Assembly (NCBI GenBank): GCA_964499365.1
Contig: CAZCKU010000008.1
Span: 120,148 to 184,147, forward strand
Source: PALSA-1316 sp964499365
GTDB taxonomy: Bacteria > Nitrospirota > Thermodesulfovibrionia > Thermodesulfovibrionales > UBA6898
DNA: 64,000 nucleotides
Direction of reading: 5' to 3'
Shown: positions 46,621 to 55,447 of the stretch, one piece after another
How the letters are laid out: each line of letters opens with the position of its first letter
How positions within the stretch are numbered: position 1 is the first letter of the stretch
The notes under the pieces: generated by a model
The model's input: the letters and a program-made list of their open reading frames with translations, nothing else
The model's database searches: none
Told to the model about the DNA's origin: nothing
Made by a program: the position numbers and the translations under genes

Positions 46621-47070
46621 CTATTTCTTCTTCGTCGGTCTCGGTGCCGCAGGCTTCTTCACTTCTGCAACAGCCCCGGCCTCTTTCTTCTGGAGGGCCG
46701 AGGGTCCTTTCTTCTCGAGTGCACCCGGCCCCTTTGTCTGCAGGGCATTGCTGGTTGCGCTGTTTTCGATGATACCCAGGACAGAACTCTCCCGGACCAT
46801 AAGCACCTTTTCATGGTCGACGGTAAATTCCCTGGCCATGTACTTTTCATAGAGGACGTTGTCCCCGGGCCTCACATCAGTCGGGACAAACTTCTTTTTG
46901 CCCTTGGCATCCTTGCCTTCTGTCTCATATCTCCCGGGACCCGCTGCCTCGACGATCCCCCTCTGCGGCTTTTCTTTTGCAGACTCGGGGATGAAAATCC
47001 CCCCTGAGGTCTGCTCCTCGGATTCAGCTCCCCGGATGACTACCCAATCGTGCAAAGGTATTATTTTCAT
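46621..47070 (-). CDS. GroES-like co-chaperonin with lysine-rich tail
   Basis: 149 residues. Residues 1-100 are a GroES fold (N-terminal PLHDWVVIRG, mobile loop SGGIFIPESAKEK, then VRPGDNVLYEKYMARE). About 50 extra C-terminal residues form an Ala/Lys/Pro-rich tail with a loose repeat (ALQTKGPG, ALEKKGPS, ALQKKEAG). Standard GroES has about 96 residues. No groEL is nearby, so this is an orphan variant. AAAGGAG precedes the start. Confidence 0.85.
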   Translation of the reverse strand: MKIIPLHDWVVIRGAESEEQTSGGIFIPESAKEKPQRGIVEAAGPGRYETEGKDAKGKKKFVPTDVRPGDNVLYEKYMAREFTVDHEKVLMVRESSVLGIIENSATSNALQTKGPGALEKKGPSALQKKEAGAVAEVKKPAAPRPTKKK

Positions 47071-47182
47071 GGACGGTATCTCCTTTCAAAGTCCTGTATG
47101 TCTATTATACCAGACACCGGCCCACACCGACGCCCTGAGCAGGGACCGCGGCAGCGAAGGTTGGCAATGCCCTGCCAACGCA

Positions 47183-47212
47183 TTGAAAAGATTTTAATCA
47201 GTTTTCTATAAT
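47183..47212 (+). promoter_or_regulatory. Sigma-70-type promoter of the glutamate synthase operon
   Basis: TTGAAA (47183-47188) and TATAAT (47207-47212) with an 18-base spacer. Transcription would start near 47220 and read into the hairpin at 47241. Confidence 0.65.
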
Positions 47213-47240
47213 ATACAACGGCATGCGGATAACGTAATGG

Positions 47241-47277
47241 CGTCTCTTCCTTCCTTGCAGGGGAGAGACGTTTTTTT
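47241..47277 (+). terminator. Attenuator-like terminator in the glutamate synthase leader
   Basis: A stem of CGTCTC-type arms (CGTCTCTTCC against GGGGAGAGACG) is followed by seven T. It lies between the promoter and the first gene (ATG 47308), so full expression would require readthrough or antitermination. Confidence 0.7.
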
Positions 47278-47307
47278 GCCTGCATTCATACAAACGAGGT
47301 AACGGCA

Positions 47308-48417
47308 ATGTGCAGACTGGCTGCGATAACGTCCAAGGACTTTATATCACCCATGGAACCGATCCTTGCCCTCGAGACGATGAAAGAGGGACACGACGGC
47401 TCCGGTCTCGGACTGGTGCTCAAGGACCTGGGGGGTGAATTCGAGAAGCTGAAAAAATACCCCGTCCTCTCGGGCATCTGCTCGCGGGACGGGAAGAAAA
47501 CGCTCGATGACTACATGAAGAGACACGGCTTCAAGCTCAAACATGAGTGGAGGCCGAAGATAAGACCGGTGGGGGGCATTGTGCAGCGCGACCATTATTT
47601 CGCACGCGCCTATGACTATCCCGCGGCCTACAAAAACAGGTCCATGGCAGACAAGGAAGCCCTCCTGATGCAGACCAGGCTCGCGATCAGGAAGATCGGT
47701 GAACCGAATGAGTCGATCTTTGCCTTTTCCTTCTATCCCGATGCGATCACCATTAAAGAGGTCGGTGACCCGCTTGAGGTTGCCGAGTTCTTCGGTCTGG
47801 ACAACGACGGCCTCAAGGCCCGCATCGTCCTGGCCCAGGGCCGTCAGAATACGAACTATGCCATCTACCTCTATGCCTGCCACCCGTTCTTCATCCAGGG
47901 ATACTGTTCGATGACGAACGGCGAAAACACGGCCTTTGTTCCGATCAGGGAATTTCTCTCGAGCAGGGGCTTCCCCGGGTACATGGGCTACAACAGCGAC
48001 AGCGAGGTCTTCACGCATATTCTCCACTACACCACACGGCAGCTCGGGTTTCCCCTGCATTACTACAAGGACGTCATAACCCCGCTCAAGGCTGAAGAGA
48101 TCGAGAAGAGACCGGACAGGGAGGCCCTCCGTCTGGTGAAGCAGTCGATGCGGCAGCTCTGCATCGACGGTCCGAATATGGTGATCGGCTTCACCCCGGA
48201 CGGGACCGTCTTTATGGTTCAGGACGCCAAGAAGCTCCGGCCGGGAGTTGTCGGCGGGGTCAAAGGCAAATATGCGCTGATGTCCGAGGAATGCGGCGTT
48301 GACAGGGCGGTCCCGAAGAGGGACCGGGCAAAGGACATATTCCCGATGAAATACGACATGGTGATCATTTCACCGAAGGCAGAGGAGGTACGGGTGTGGA
48401 ACCAGCTGCACGGTTAG
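47308..48417 (+). CDS. Glutamate synthase glutaminase (class II amidotransferase) subunit
   Basis: 369 residues. Cys2 after the initiator (MCRLAAITSK) is the Ntn nucleophile that releases ammonia from glutamine. It corresponds to the N-terminal amidotransferase domain of GltB as a separate protein, the split form found in archaea and some deep bacteria. GAGGT precedes the ATG. The next gene overlaps its end by 22 bases. Confidence 0.88.
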   Translation: MCRLAAITSKDFISPMEPILALETMKEGHDGSGLGLVLKDLGGEFEKLKKYPVLSGICSRDGKKTLDDYMKRHGFKLKHEWRPKIRPVGGIVQRDHYFARAYDYPAAYKNRSMADKEALLMQTRLAIRKIGEPNESIFAFSFYPDAITIKEVGDPLEVAEFFGLDNDGLKARIVLAQGRQNTNYAIYLYACHPFFIQGYCSMTNGENTAFVPIREFLSSRGFPGYMGYNSDSEVFTHILHYTTRQLGFPLHYYKDVITPLKAEEIEKRPDREALRLVKQSMRQLCIDGPNMVIGFTPDGTVFMVQDAKKLRPGVVGGVKGKYALMSEECGVDRAVPKRDRAKDIFPMKYDMVIISPKAEEVRVWNQLHG

Positions 48418-50054
48418 ACCGCAATCATAAACTTTCACTCAGAGAATTCCCCTATATTATCCGCTGGAGGGATGACCGCTGTACGCGCTGCGGCAAATGC
48501 ACCGCCGTATGCCCGGTCAAGGCGATCGTCCCGGCCGTCAGGGTTCAGCGGAGCGTGCGTTCGGAGAGCCCGATACCAACACCGACGGCCAAAAGGATCA
48601 CGGTCCATGTTGTCGAGCAGGTGACTGATATCGAACGCTACTGCACCGGCTGCGGAACCTGCACCCTGGTCTGCCCGAACGAGGCGATTGAACCCGAGTT
48701 CAACCCTTCCAACAAGCTGCTCCACTATAAGAACAAGGGCGGCGACGGATATAAAAGAGGCGGCAGACGAAATGACCCCTCAATTTCTACGCTCGACCGC
48801 CTGAAATTCACCAGGATTTCGATGTTGACAGACCCTGCTCTGGATGCAGGCAGACACGAGTTTCGCATACGGACGCTCCTGGGCAGAATCATGTCGCCCG
48901 AGGCGATGCCGCTGAAGGTGGTCGACGGAAAACTTGCCGTCGATAAAAGGGACATCTTTATCCCTCCGGTCAGGGAGATATACCCGATCATGATCGGGAG
49001 CATGTCGGTCGGCGCTCTGTCTCCCCCGATGTGGGAGGGGCTTGCCATGGGCGTCGCCTATCTTAACGAGATAGAGGGTATGCCGGTCGTCATGTGCTCG
49101 GGAGAAGGCGGCATGCCGCCGCGTCTTCTGAGGTCCCGGTATCTGAAATATTTCATCATACAGATAGCCTCGGGCTATTTCGGCTGGGACGAGATCGTCC
49201 GGGCGATCCCCCATATGGTCGAAGACCCTGCGGCCATCGAGATCAAATACGGACAGGGGGCAAAGCCGGGCGACGGCGGACTCCTGATGGCTCAAAAGGT
49301 CCTGAAGCTGATCTCAAAGATCCGCGGCGTGCCCCAGTTTGTCGATCTGGCTTCTCCGCCGACGCATCAGACGAAGTATTCGATCGAAGAGGCGGTCGCC
49401 AAGATGATACAGTCGATGTCGATGGCATGGGGTTTCAGGGTGCCGGTCTATCCGAAGATCTCCGGCAGCAAGACGGCCCGCGCCGTCCTGAACAACCTCG
49501 CCAGAAACCCCTATGCTGCTGCTCTGAGCATTGACGGCGAGGACGGGGGGACCGGTGCTGCCTATAACGTATCGATGGACAAGATGGGCCATCCGATCGC
49601 CTCGAACCTGAGGGATTGTTATCTGGACCTGGTAAAACAGGGCAAACAGAACGAGCTGCCGCTGATCGCCGCCGGAGGCGTCGGCAAGAAGGGCAATCTG
49701 GCAGCCAATGCTGCCGCCCTGATCATGCTGGGGGCCTCTGCGGTCTCTATCGGAAAATATATCATGCAGACCGCGTCGGACTGCTTCGGAGACGAGAACA
49801 ACCGGTGCAACCTCTGCAACACCGGACAATGCCCGCGGGGTATCACCACACAGGACCCGAAACTGTACCGCAGACTCGACCCCGACAAGGTAGCCGAACG
49901 CGTCGTGGAGGTCTTCAAATCAGCCGATGTCGAACTGAAGAAGATATTCGCGCCGATGGGAAGGAGCACCGAACTGCCGATCGGCATGTCGGACGGCCTG
50001 AGCATCGACGACAAGGCGATGGCAGAGAGGTTGGGTATAAGCTATGCGTGTTAA
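48396..50054 (+). CDS. Glutamate synthase FMN-domain subunit with ferredoxin motifs
   Basis: 552 residues. GTG start behind AGGAGG. Two N-terminal [4Fe-4S] motifs (CTRCGKCTAVCP and CTGCGTCTLVCP) are followed by the FMN-barrel synthase domain, with GEGGMPPR, GQGAKPGDGG, and the [3Fe-4S]-type cysteines in CNLCNTGQCPRG. It makes glutamate from 2-oxoglutarate and channelled ammonia. It corresponds to the central part of GltB. Confidence 0.93.
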   Translation: MEPAARLDRNHKLSLREFPYIIRWRDDRCTRCGKCTAVCPVKAIVPAVRVQRSVRSESPIPTPTAKRITVHVVEQVTDIERYCTGCGTCTLVCPNEAIEPEFNPSNKLLHYKNKGGDGYKRGGRRNDPSISTLDRLKFTRISMLTDPALDAGRHEFRIRTLLGRIMSPEAMPLKVVDGKLAVDKRDIFIPPVREIYPIMIGSMSVGALSPPMWEGLAMGVAYLNEIEGMPVVMCSGEGGMPPRLLRSRYLKYFIIQIASGYFGWDEIVRAIPHMVEDPAAIEIKYGQGAKPGDGGLLMAQKVLKLISKIRGVPQFVDLASPPTHQTKYSIEEAVAKMIQSMSMAWGFRVPVYPKISGSKTARAVLNNLARNPYAAALSIDGEDGGTGAAYNVSMDKMGHPIASNLRDCYLDLVKQGKQNELPLIAAGGVGKKGNLAANAAALIMLGASAVSIGKYIMQTASDCFGDENNRCNLCNTGQCPRGITTQDPKLYRRLDPDKVAERVVEVFKSADVELKKIFAPMGRSTELPIGMSDGLSIDDKAMAERLGISYAC

Positions 50055-52461
50055 GAAGACGGCAATAAAGAAAGTGGCAGGCGGCAAGGGGCAGGCGGCA
50101 GGCAAGGCAACTGCACAGAAAAAGCCTGCCGAACGTTCCGCAGCCTCAACAATCCGGGGCAGCATCAGGGGGCAGAGGGTGCCTTCCCGCATCCTTGAGG
50201 AGCAGATACAGGACGCAGTACAGCAGGGCGCGCAGGAACTGCATATCATCGCCGACGGCCAGCACGGCATCGGCGGCAGGATCTGGCCGAGAGCCCATAA
50301 AGTCAGGATCACGGTCGAGGGCCCGGTTGGACAGCGTGTCGGCAGCATGGGCATGGACGGCACCGAGATCGTGGTGAAGAACAGCGTCTCTGACGATGCC
50401 GGATGGATCAACTGCGGTGCGAAGATTACCGTGCTGGGTGATGTCACCAACGGCGCCTTCAATGCGGCAGCGCAGGGCATTCTCTATGTCCAGGGCAGCG
50501 GCGGGGCGCGGTGTGATACGATGACCAAGCACAACCCCCGGTTTGAGCCGCCTCAGTCCTGGTACTTCAGGAATGTCGGGGACTCCTTTGCCGAGTTCAA
50601 GGCAGGCGGCATCGCGGTCGTCTGCGGTGTCAACCCCCGCAATCCCGAGAACATCCTGGGCTACCGGCCCTGCGTCGGCATGGTTGGCGGGACAATCTAT
50701 TTCCGCGGCCCGATCCAGGGATACAGCGACAAGGACGTGAAGCTCCTTGACCTGAGCGACCAGGACTGGGCATGGCTCACCGAGAACATGAAGCCGTACC
50801 TCGAGGCGATCGACAGGATGTCGTATCTCGGCCAGCTGACCGGCTCCCGCGAGGCATGGAAGAAGCTCATCTCCTATACTCCGCAGGAGAAGCGGTCGAG
50901 GAAATGGTTCAGGATGACCACCTCCGACTTCAGAAAGAACAACTGGGACAAGGAAGTCGGCCAGGGAGGCATCTTCGCCGAATACCTCGACCACGACCTC
51001 ACGATACTGCCGTATATAACGACCGGCAGGGAACGGCGCAACAAGCCGGTATGGGCCAATGAGAAATATGCCCCGCCCTGTGCCTATGCCTGTCCCTCGC
51101 AGATCCCCTCTCACAAGAGGGCGACCCTGATCAGGCAGGGACTTCTCCAGGATTCCCTGGAGCTCGTGCTTCGCTACAGCCCGCTTCCTGCGACGGTCTG
51201 CGGTCAGATATGTCCGAATCCCTGCATGACCAGCTGCTCCCGGGGCCAGCTCGACAGGCCATTGAATATCGACAAGCTCGGCAGCCTTGCGCTGGACCTT
51301 CCGGCACCGAAGAAGGAAAAGCCCACAGGACACAGCGTTGCGGTCATCGGCGGCGGCCCGGGCGGCCTGAGCGCCGCATGGCAACTGGCGCTCAAGGGCC
51401 ATACCGTCCACCTCTACGAGGCCTCCGGGAAACTGGGCGGCAAGATCGAGCACTGCATCCCGCGGGAGAGATTGCCCCATCAGATACTCGAGAAGGAGCT
51501 GTCCCGCTTTGCTGAACTCGGGGTGAACGTCCACCTGAACACCCCGGTCACAAAGGCTTTGTTCGACGGAATATACAGGGACCATGAGATCGTGGTTCTG
51601 GCAGTCGGCGCCCAGCAGCCAAGGAAGATACCGTTCCCGGGCTCCGAGGACGTCATCACCGCCTATGATTTTCTGAAGGATACGAACAGCGGCAAGATAC
51701 ATGACCTCAACGGCAAAAAAGTGGTCGTCATCGGCGCCGGCAATGTCGGTATGGACGTGGCCTCGGAGGCGTACAATTTCGGGGCTGAATCCGTCATCGC
51801 GGTCGACATCCAGAAGCCTGCAGCCTTCGGCAAGGAGGTCGAGACCGCCATGGCCAAGGGCACGCAGATCCTCTGGCCGAGGATAACCGAACGGTACAGC
51901 AAAGACGAGAAGAAGATCCATTTCAAAGACGGCTCGTCGCTGGATGCGGATGTCGTGATCATCTCTGTCGGTGATGTCCCGATCCTCGATTTCCTGCCGG
52001 CCTCCGTCAATACGGAGCGCGGCTGGATCCAGGTCAACAATATCAATCAGACAACTGACGTTAAGATTTTTGCGATCGGTGATGTCACCGGCCTCGGGCT
52101 GGTGACCAATGCGATCGGGCAGGGAAGGATCGTCGCCGAGACCGTCCATTACCAGATGATGCACGCGCCGCGGCAGCCTGAAGTGAAGCAGATGATCCCG
52201 TACGAGCGCATCAAAAAAGAGTACTACGATGTCTGCGTCGGGGACTTCAGCCCTGAGCGCGAGGCAAACAAATGCATGTCCTGCGCCTCCTGCAGGGACT
52301 GTCATATGTGCGAGGCGACCTGTTATTGGGGGGCCATCAGCAGGGTAGAGCTTGAGGGCGGCGGCTTCGAGTACGTCGTCGACGCGGACAAATGCATCGG
52401 CTGCGGCTTCTGTGCCGGCATCTGCCCCTGCGGCGTCTGGGAGATGACCGAAAACGTCTAG
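50044..52461 (+). CDS. Glutamate synthase GXGXG domain fused to GltD-like NAD(P)H oxidoreductase and ferredoxin
   Basis: 805 residues. A lysine/alanine-rich leader of about 40 residues comes first. The GXGXG beta-helix (about 40-240, the C-terminal domain of GltB) follows, then a GltD-like flavoprotein with its own cysteine motif (CGQICPNPC), an FAD site (VIGGGPGGLSAAW) and an NAD(P) site (VIGAGNVGMD). It ends in a two-cluster ferredoxin (CIGCGFCAGICPC). The fusion joins parts that are usually in two proteins. It overlaps the preceding gene by 11 bases. Confidence 0.93.
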   Translation: MRVKKTAIKKVAGGKGQAAGKATAQKKPAERSAASTIRGSIRGQRVPSRILEEQIQDAVQQGAQELHIIADGQHGIGGRIWPRAHKVRITVEGPVGQRVGSMGMDGTEIVVKNSVSDDAGWINCGAKITVLGDVTNGAFNAAAQGILYVQGSGGARCDTMTKHNPRFEPPQSWYFRNVGDSFAEFKAGGIAVVCGVNPRNPENILGYRPCVGMVGGTIYFRGPIQGYSDKDVKLLDLSDQDWAWLTENMKPYLEAIDRMSYLGQLTGSREAWKKLISYTPQEKRSRKWFRMTTSDFRKNNWDKEVGQGGIFAEYLDHDLTILPYITTGRERRNKPVWANEKYAPPCAYACPSQIPSHKRATLIRQGLLQDSLELVLRYSPLPATVCGQICPNPCMTSCSRGQLDRPLNIDKLGSLALDLPAPKKEKPTGHSVAVIGGGPGGLSAAWQLALKGHTVHLYEASGKLGGKIEHCIPRERLPHQILEKELSRFAELGVNVHLNTPVTKALFDGIYRDHEIVVLAVGAQQPRKIPFPGSEDVITAYDFLKDTNSGKIHDLNGKKVVVIGAGNVGMDVASEAYNFGAESVIAVDIQKPAAFGKEVETAMAKGTQILWPRITERYSKDEKKIHFKDGSSLDADVVIISVGDVPILDFLPASVNTERGWIQVNNINQTTDVKIFAIGDVTGLGLVTNAIGQGRIVAETVHYQMMHAPRQPEVKQMIPYERIKKEYYDVCVGDFSPEREANKCMSCASCRDCHMCEATCYWGAISRVELEGGGFEYVVDADKCIGCGFCAGICPCGVWEMTENV

Positions 52462-52480
52462 TATTTCATCGGGAACAGAG

Positions 52481-52526
52481 GGCAGTACAGGTCATTCTCC
52501 TTGAATACCTGTACTGCCTTTTTTTT
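52481..52526 (+). terminator. Terminator of the glutamate synthase operon
   Basis: A perfect 12-pair stem (GGCAGTACAGGT with ACCTGTACTGCC), a 14-base loop and eight T, 19 bases after the last stop codon. Confidence 0.93.
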
Positions 52527-52577
52527 GCAGTCGGGGGCCTTATACTAAGGTGCTCATAAGTATGAAACATTAAACGG

Positions 52578-52654
52578 AAAATCCCTCCTATCCTCCCTTT
52601 GCCAAAGGGAGGTATCATGCCCCTCTTTGGCAAAGAGGGGTGAGGGGAGATTTT
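52578..52654 (-). repeat. Dispersed palindromic repeat, family 1, copy 3 (inverted)
   Basis: Reads aaaatccctcct ... aggggagatttt, the reverse orientation of copies 1 and 2, with both internal CTTTGCCAAAG-type palindromes intact. It lies between the glutamate synthase terminator and the methyltransferase gene, near the distal edge of the cassette array. Confidence 0.75.
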
Positions 52655-52741
52655 TGAAAGTGTCAGTTTACTTATGAACTTATTAGTACGTTTGCGCGAT
52701 CGGATTTTCCCCACTTTCCGAATCGCCCGGCAATCCCCTCA

Positions 52742-53488
52742 TCACCGCGTCATCAGCGCGAACACGCCCCACCCCAGGTATTCACGCGTGTAAGCGGCGT
52801 AGCGCTCGGGTTCCGCGGTCAGCTTGGCTCGAACATCCGTCGCCAACTCGTCGTCGGGATTGGCTTCAAGCCATCGGCGCATGGTGAGCCACTTGGCCGC
52901 CTCGTATCTGTCCCAGCTGTCCTGGTCTGCCAGAACCATTTCCACGACATCGTAGCCGAGGCGGCCGAAAGACGCGAGCAGTTCCGGAAGCAGGAGAAAG
53001 TCGGCGATAGAGCCTGCAAGACACCCCCTGGCAACATCTTCCGTGGGCGGTAACTGCCGCCAGTAGGGCTCACCGATGAGGATGATCCCTCCGGTGCGGA
53101 GGCTCCGAGCCAGAAGCTCGATGGTGCCGACGATTCCCCCGCCGATCCACGTGGCCCCGAGACAGGCTGCCACACCGGCCTTCTCGTCAAAGACATAGCC
53201 GGCAGCATCGCCATGGATGAACGTGACCTGATCGGCGACGCCAAGTTCTTCAGCGCGGAGTTTAGCTTGCCCGGTGAACAACATGCTCAGGTCGATGCCG
53301 GTGCCTATGACTCCGTAATCGCGTGCCCAGGTGCACAGCATCTCCCCCGAACCGCTGCCGAGGTCGAGCACTCGGGTCCCGGTTTCCAGACGGAGCGCCG
53401 CGCCGAGAGTGGCGAGCTTTTCGGGTGTGAACGGGTTATGGATGCGGTGAGCACTCTCAGTGATGTTGAATATCCGTGGAATGTCCAT
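52742..53488 (-). CDS. Class I SAM-dependent methyltransferase (possible last cassette)
   Basis: 248 residues from ATG 53488, chosen for the AAAGGAGA site; the open frame upstream to 53578 is translated from attC sequence. The SAM-binding motif is LDLGSGSGEML (about 42-52), followed by GTGIDLS and a FIHGDAAGY segment. Substrate unknown. It lies just beyond the attC of cassette A, so it may be the terminal cassette, but no attC follows it and it is GC-richer than the cassettes. Confidence 0.85.
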   Translation of the reverse strand: MDIPRIFNITESAHRIHNPFTPEKLATLGAALRLETGTRVLDLGSGSGEMLCTWARDYGVIGTGIDLSMLFTGQAKLRAEELGVADQVTFIHGDAAGYVFDEKAGVAACLGATWIGGGIVGTIELLARSLRTGGIILIGEPYWRQLPPTEDVARGCLAGSIADFLLLPELLASFGRLGYDVVEMVLADQDSWDRYEAAKWLTMRRWLEANPDDELATDVRAKLTAEPERYAAYTREYLGWGVFALMTR

Positions 53489-53529
53489 TGCAGAAAATCT
53501 CCTTTCGGGTGTGAACAGATTCGGCCACT

Positions 53530-53618
53530 GCCGAACGAAAAAAAACCCGCCGGCGAAACCGCCGAAATTGAAAACCAAACCGCGCTTAGTGCCAGTCGGG
53601 TTGATTTTATTGTTAATC
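53530..53618 (-). repeat. attC site of cassette A
   Basis: On the - strand it begins GATTAAC (R''), has arm AACAATAAAATCAACCCG, and ends with the complementary arm and GTTCGGC (R'). It is the last attC of the array. Confidence 0.75.
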
Positions 53619-53645
53619 CTTTTTGAATTCTCTTCATTGTTGTTA

Positions 53646-54191
53646 TTATTTCTTGGTCCGAACAGATTCGATCATTGTTTTGAGTTGGGGAATTACTGCT
53701 AAAACTTCCGCCTTGTTAGAGCCGACGACGTAGATTGATAAGAGATCGTCTCTAAGAGAGCTGCACGCAATATTGTTCATCATATCTGTTTCGGTCTGCT
53801 TGCAACTCCAGTTCGGGATTTTATTTAGAACTTCTGCCTCGGTCGGTACGTCATTATAGTGAATACCCGCCTGCTTGGCCGCATTATAATAGCCTTCGGA
53901 CGATTCATATTTATTTTCAGCGATTCCAAAACTAATAAAGAGAAAGTGGGCACCCATCTCTTTGTTTTTACTGGGCATATCTTCTTTGTTTGACGCGAAT
54001 GTCATCACAGCAAAATAATCGTCTTTCTTCCAAAACTCAGTTGGGAGCTGCCTTGGAAAGTACCAATATCCCTGTGGCGGCTGAATCTGATATCCCCCGA
54101 ATTCTATGGGAGCAGTAACCTGAACTGGCGACAAAGCGTTGGAACAGGAGACGATTAATATACCAATGATAAATATAATAAGTCTTTTCAT
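53646..54191 (-). CDS. Cassette A: predicted lipoprotein, unknown function
   Basis: 181 residues. Start 54191 has AAAGGA upstream and gives a lipoprotein signal (LIIFIIGILIVSC, lipobox Cys at 16). The mature part resembles no family I can name; it contains a GYWYFP segment and a pair of cysteines (NWSCKQ, NIACSS). The extension to 54269 lies in attC sequence. Confidence 0.75.
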   Translation of the reverse strand: MKRLIIFIIGILIVSCSNALSPVQVTAPIEFGGYQIQPPQGYWYFPRQLPTEFWKKDDYFAVMTFASNKEDMPSKNKEMGAHFLFISFGIAENKYESSEGYYNAAKQAGIHYNDVPTEAEVLNKIPNWSCKQTETDMMNNIACSSLRDDLLSIYVVGSNKAEVLAVIPQLKTMIESVRTKK

Positions 54192-54215
54192 TGATGTTCC
54201 TTTCATAATTCGCCT

Positions 54216-54306
54216 GGTTATCGAGATGCGTAAGCCGCTCGAGCTACAAGCCCATGCCAAATCAAACAACGTTTATGGCCAGTCGATCTTGACGCAGTTG
54301 TTCTGC
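54216..54306 (-). repeat. attC site of cassette B (degenerate R' core)
   Basis: R'' is GCAGAAC, with arm TGCGTCAAGATCGAC pairing imperfectly with TGCGTAAGCCGCTCGAG on the other side. No GTT core is left at the R' end, so recombination there may be lost. Confidence 0.5.
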
Positions 54307-54323
54307 ATTAATTTTCAATTGAA

Positions 54324-54719
54324 TCAAAAATCCGGAAGTGCTTTCTTAACCCATATTTCGGATACCTTTTCATACTCACCTTTGAGTGATGTCTCGCAAA
54401 CTAGTTGACGACTTTGCTTTTCCAATTTCTTCGTGCTCATCCCTAGCAGCAGTGATGGAGTAGTCATTGATAAGACTAAGAAAAGTCCCAGCAAACCATA
54501 ATGTTTTACAATATAAATACACATAGCAACGCCTGGTATTCCGCATACGATGAACAGCAGTGCTCCGTACATATTCCACCTGACAATTTTCTTGTACTCC
54601 GTTAGAACTTCAGGGCTATTTATTGATTGATGGTTTGTGACAAACGTGGTGAGTACAGACCGACCCCAGAGATTAACGCCAATAAGGACCCCATAGAGAA
54701 TGATAAATGCTACAATCAT
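54324..54719 (-). CDS. Cassette B: small membrane protein
   Basis: 131 residues with an N-terminal helix (1-22) and two more membrane segments (about 52-72, 76-93). A very good AGGAGGG ribosome site, 5 bases before the ATG. Family not recognised; C-terminal 35 residues are polar and probably cytoplasmic. Confidence 0.72.
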   Translation of the reverse strand: MIVAFIILYGVLIGVNLWGRSVLTTFVTNHQSINSPEVLTEYKKIVRWNMYGALLFIVCGIPGVAMCIYIVKHYGLLGLFLVLSMTTPSLLLGMSTKKLEKQSRQLVCETSLKGEYEKVSEIWVKKALPDF

Positions 54720-54755
54720 TACGCCCTCCTGATCATCTAAGATTTATTATTCATG

Positions 54756-54844
54756 GCAGAACAACTGCCTTAACCTGCGCCGGTACAATCATTGAGAACT
54801 CTAACCACTTTTAATCGGCGTCGGCGTCGACGCTTTTGTTCTGT
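54756..54844 (-). repeat. attC site of cassette C
   Basis: R' GTTCTGC at 54756-54762 (as read on the - strand) and R'' ACAGAAC at 54838-54844; arms with shared GCGCCG/GACGCCG segments. The stop codon of gene C lies inside it. Confidence 0.65.
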
Positions 54845-55350
54845 GTTTTTGATTCATATTCTTTCTTGAAGTCTTGTGCCCAGGCAATCCAGAGGCGATC
54901 TTCTTCATCAAGGCCCAACATTTCTTCAACATAGTCGTCAGGATTACCTTTATAGATAAATCGTGCAATTTTCCTGGTAAAGTTTGCGAGTCGTGGTGAG
55001 TTCTCGGCCGCCGAACGTGGGACATTAGCGAGTGCTCGTAAGACATGCTTGTATGCTAATTCTTCATTCTCCTGAGTTGTATATATATATGTCATTAATT
55101 GCAGTGTCCTGAAATGATTAGGATTTATTTCTATCGCTTTTCTTGCCGCTATCTCAGACGCCTCTTGATCACCAAGCATAAATTGGCAGAAGCCAATACC
55201 CCAATAGGCATCTACATAGTCTTGGCCTGATTTGATCATTTCCTGATATGATTCTATTGCCTTCTGATAGTCGCCCTTACAGCTTTGTGCCCGCAATGCC
55301 TTAAAAAGCAGGCACATGGTATGAAAGGCGTCTTTGTCTTCCTGTTTCAT
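54811..55350 (-). CDS. Cassette C: tetratricopeptide-repeat protein
   Basis: 179 residues. At least two TPR-like helix pairs are visible (KAIESYQEMIKSG, AYWGIGFCQFMLGDQEASEIAARKAIEINP). No signal peptide, so a cytoplasmic scaffold. The last residues (NKSVDADAD) are encoded by the attC site, so its tail varies with the recombination site. Confidence 0.78.
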   Translation of the reverse strand: MKQEDKDAFHTMCLLFKALRAQSCKGDYQKAIESYQEMIKSGQDYVDAYWGIGFCQFMLGDQEASEIAARKAIEINPNHFRTLQLMTYIYTTQENEELAYKHVLRALANVPRSAAENSPRLANFTRKIARFIYKGNPDDYVEEMLGLDEEDRLWIAWAQDFKKEYESKTQNKSVDADAD

Positions 55351-55355
55351 TATTT

Positions 55356-55447
55356 ATTCACAGCACGCCACGGCTGACCAGTGGCGGTAACCACCTTTGT
55401 AAAACACGCCGAGCTCATTCGCCATCTCGTCGAGCCGCTTGTTCTGC
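55356..55447 (-). repeat. attC site of cassette D (degenerate R' core)
   Basis: R'' GCAGAAC at 55441-55447. Arms GGCTCGACGAGATGGCG and, inverted, GGCTGACCAGTGGCG pair well. The R' position reads GCTGTGA-like instead of GTT. Confidence 0.55.

Noticed and set aside
50146..52305. 719-codon open frame on the - strand
   Set aside because: Antisense shadow of the GXGXG-GltD fusion gene, with no recognisable domain.
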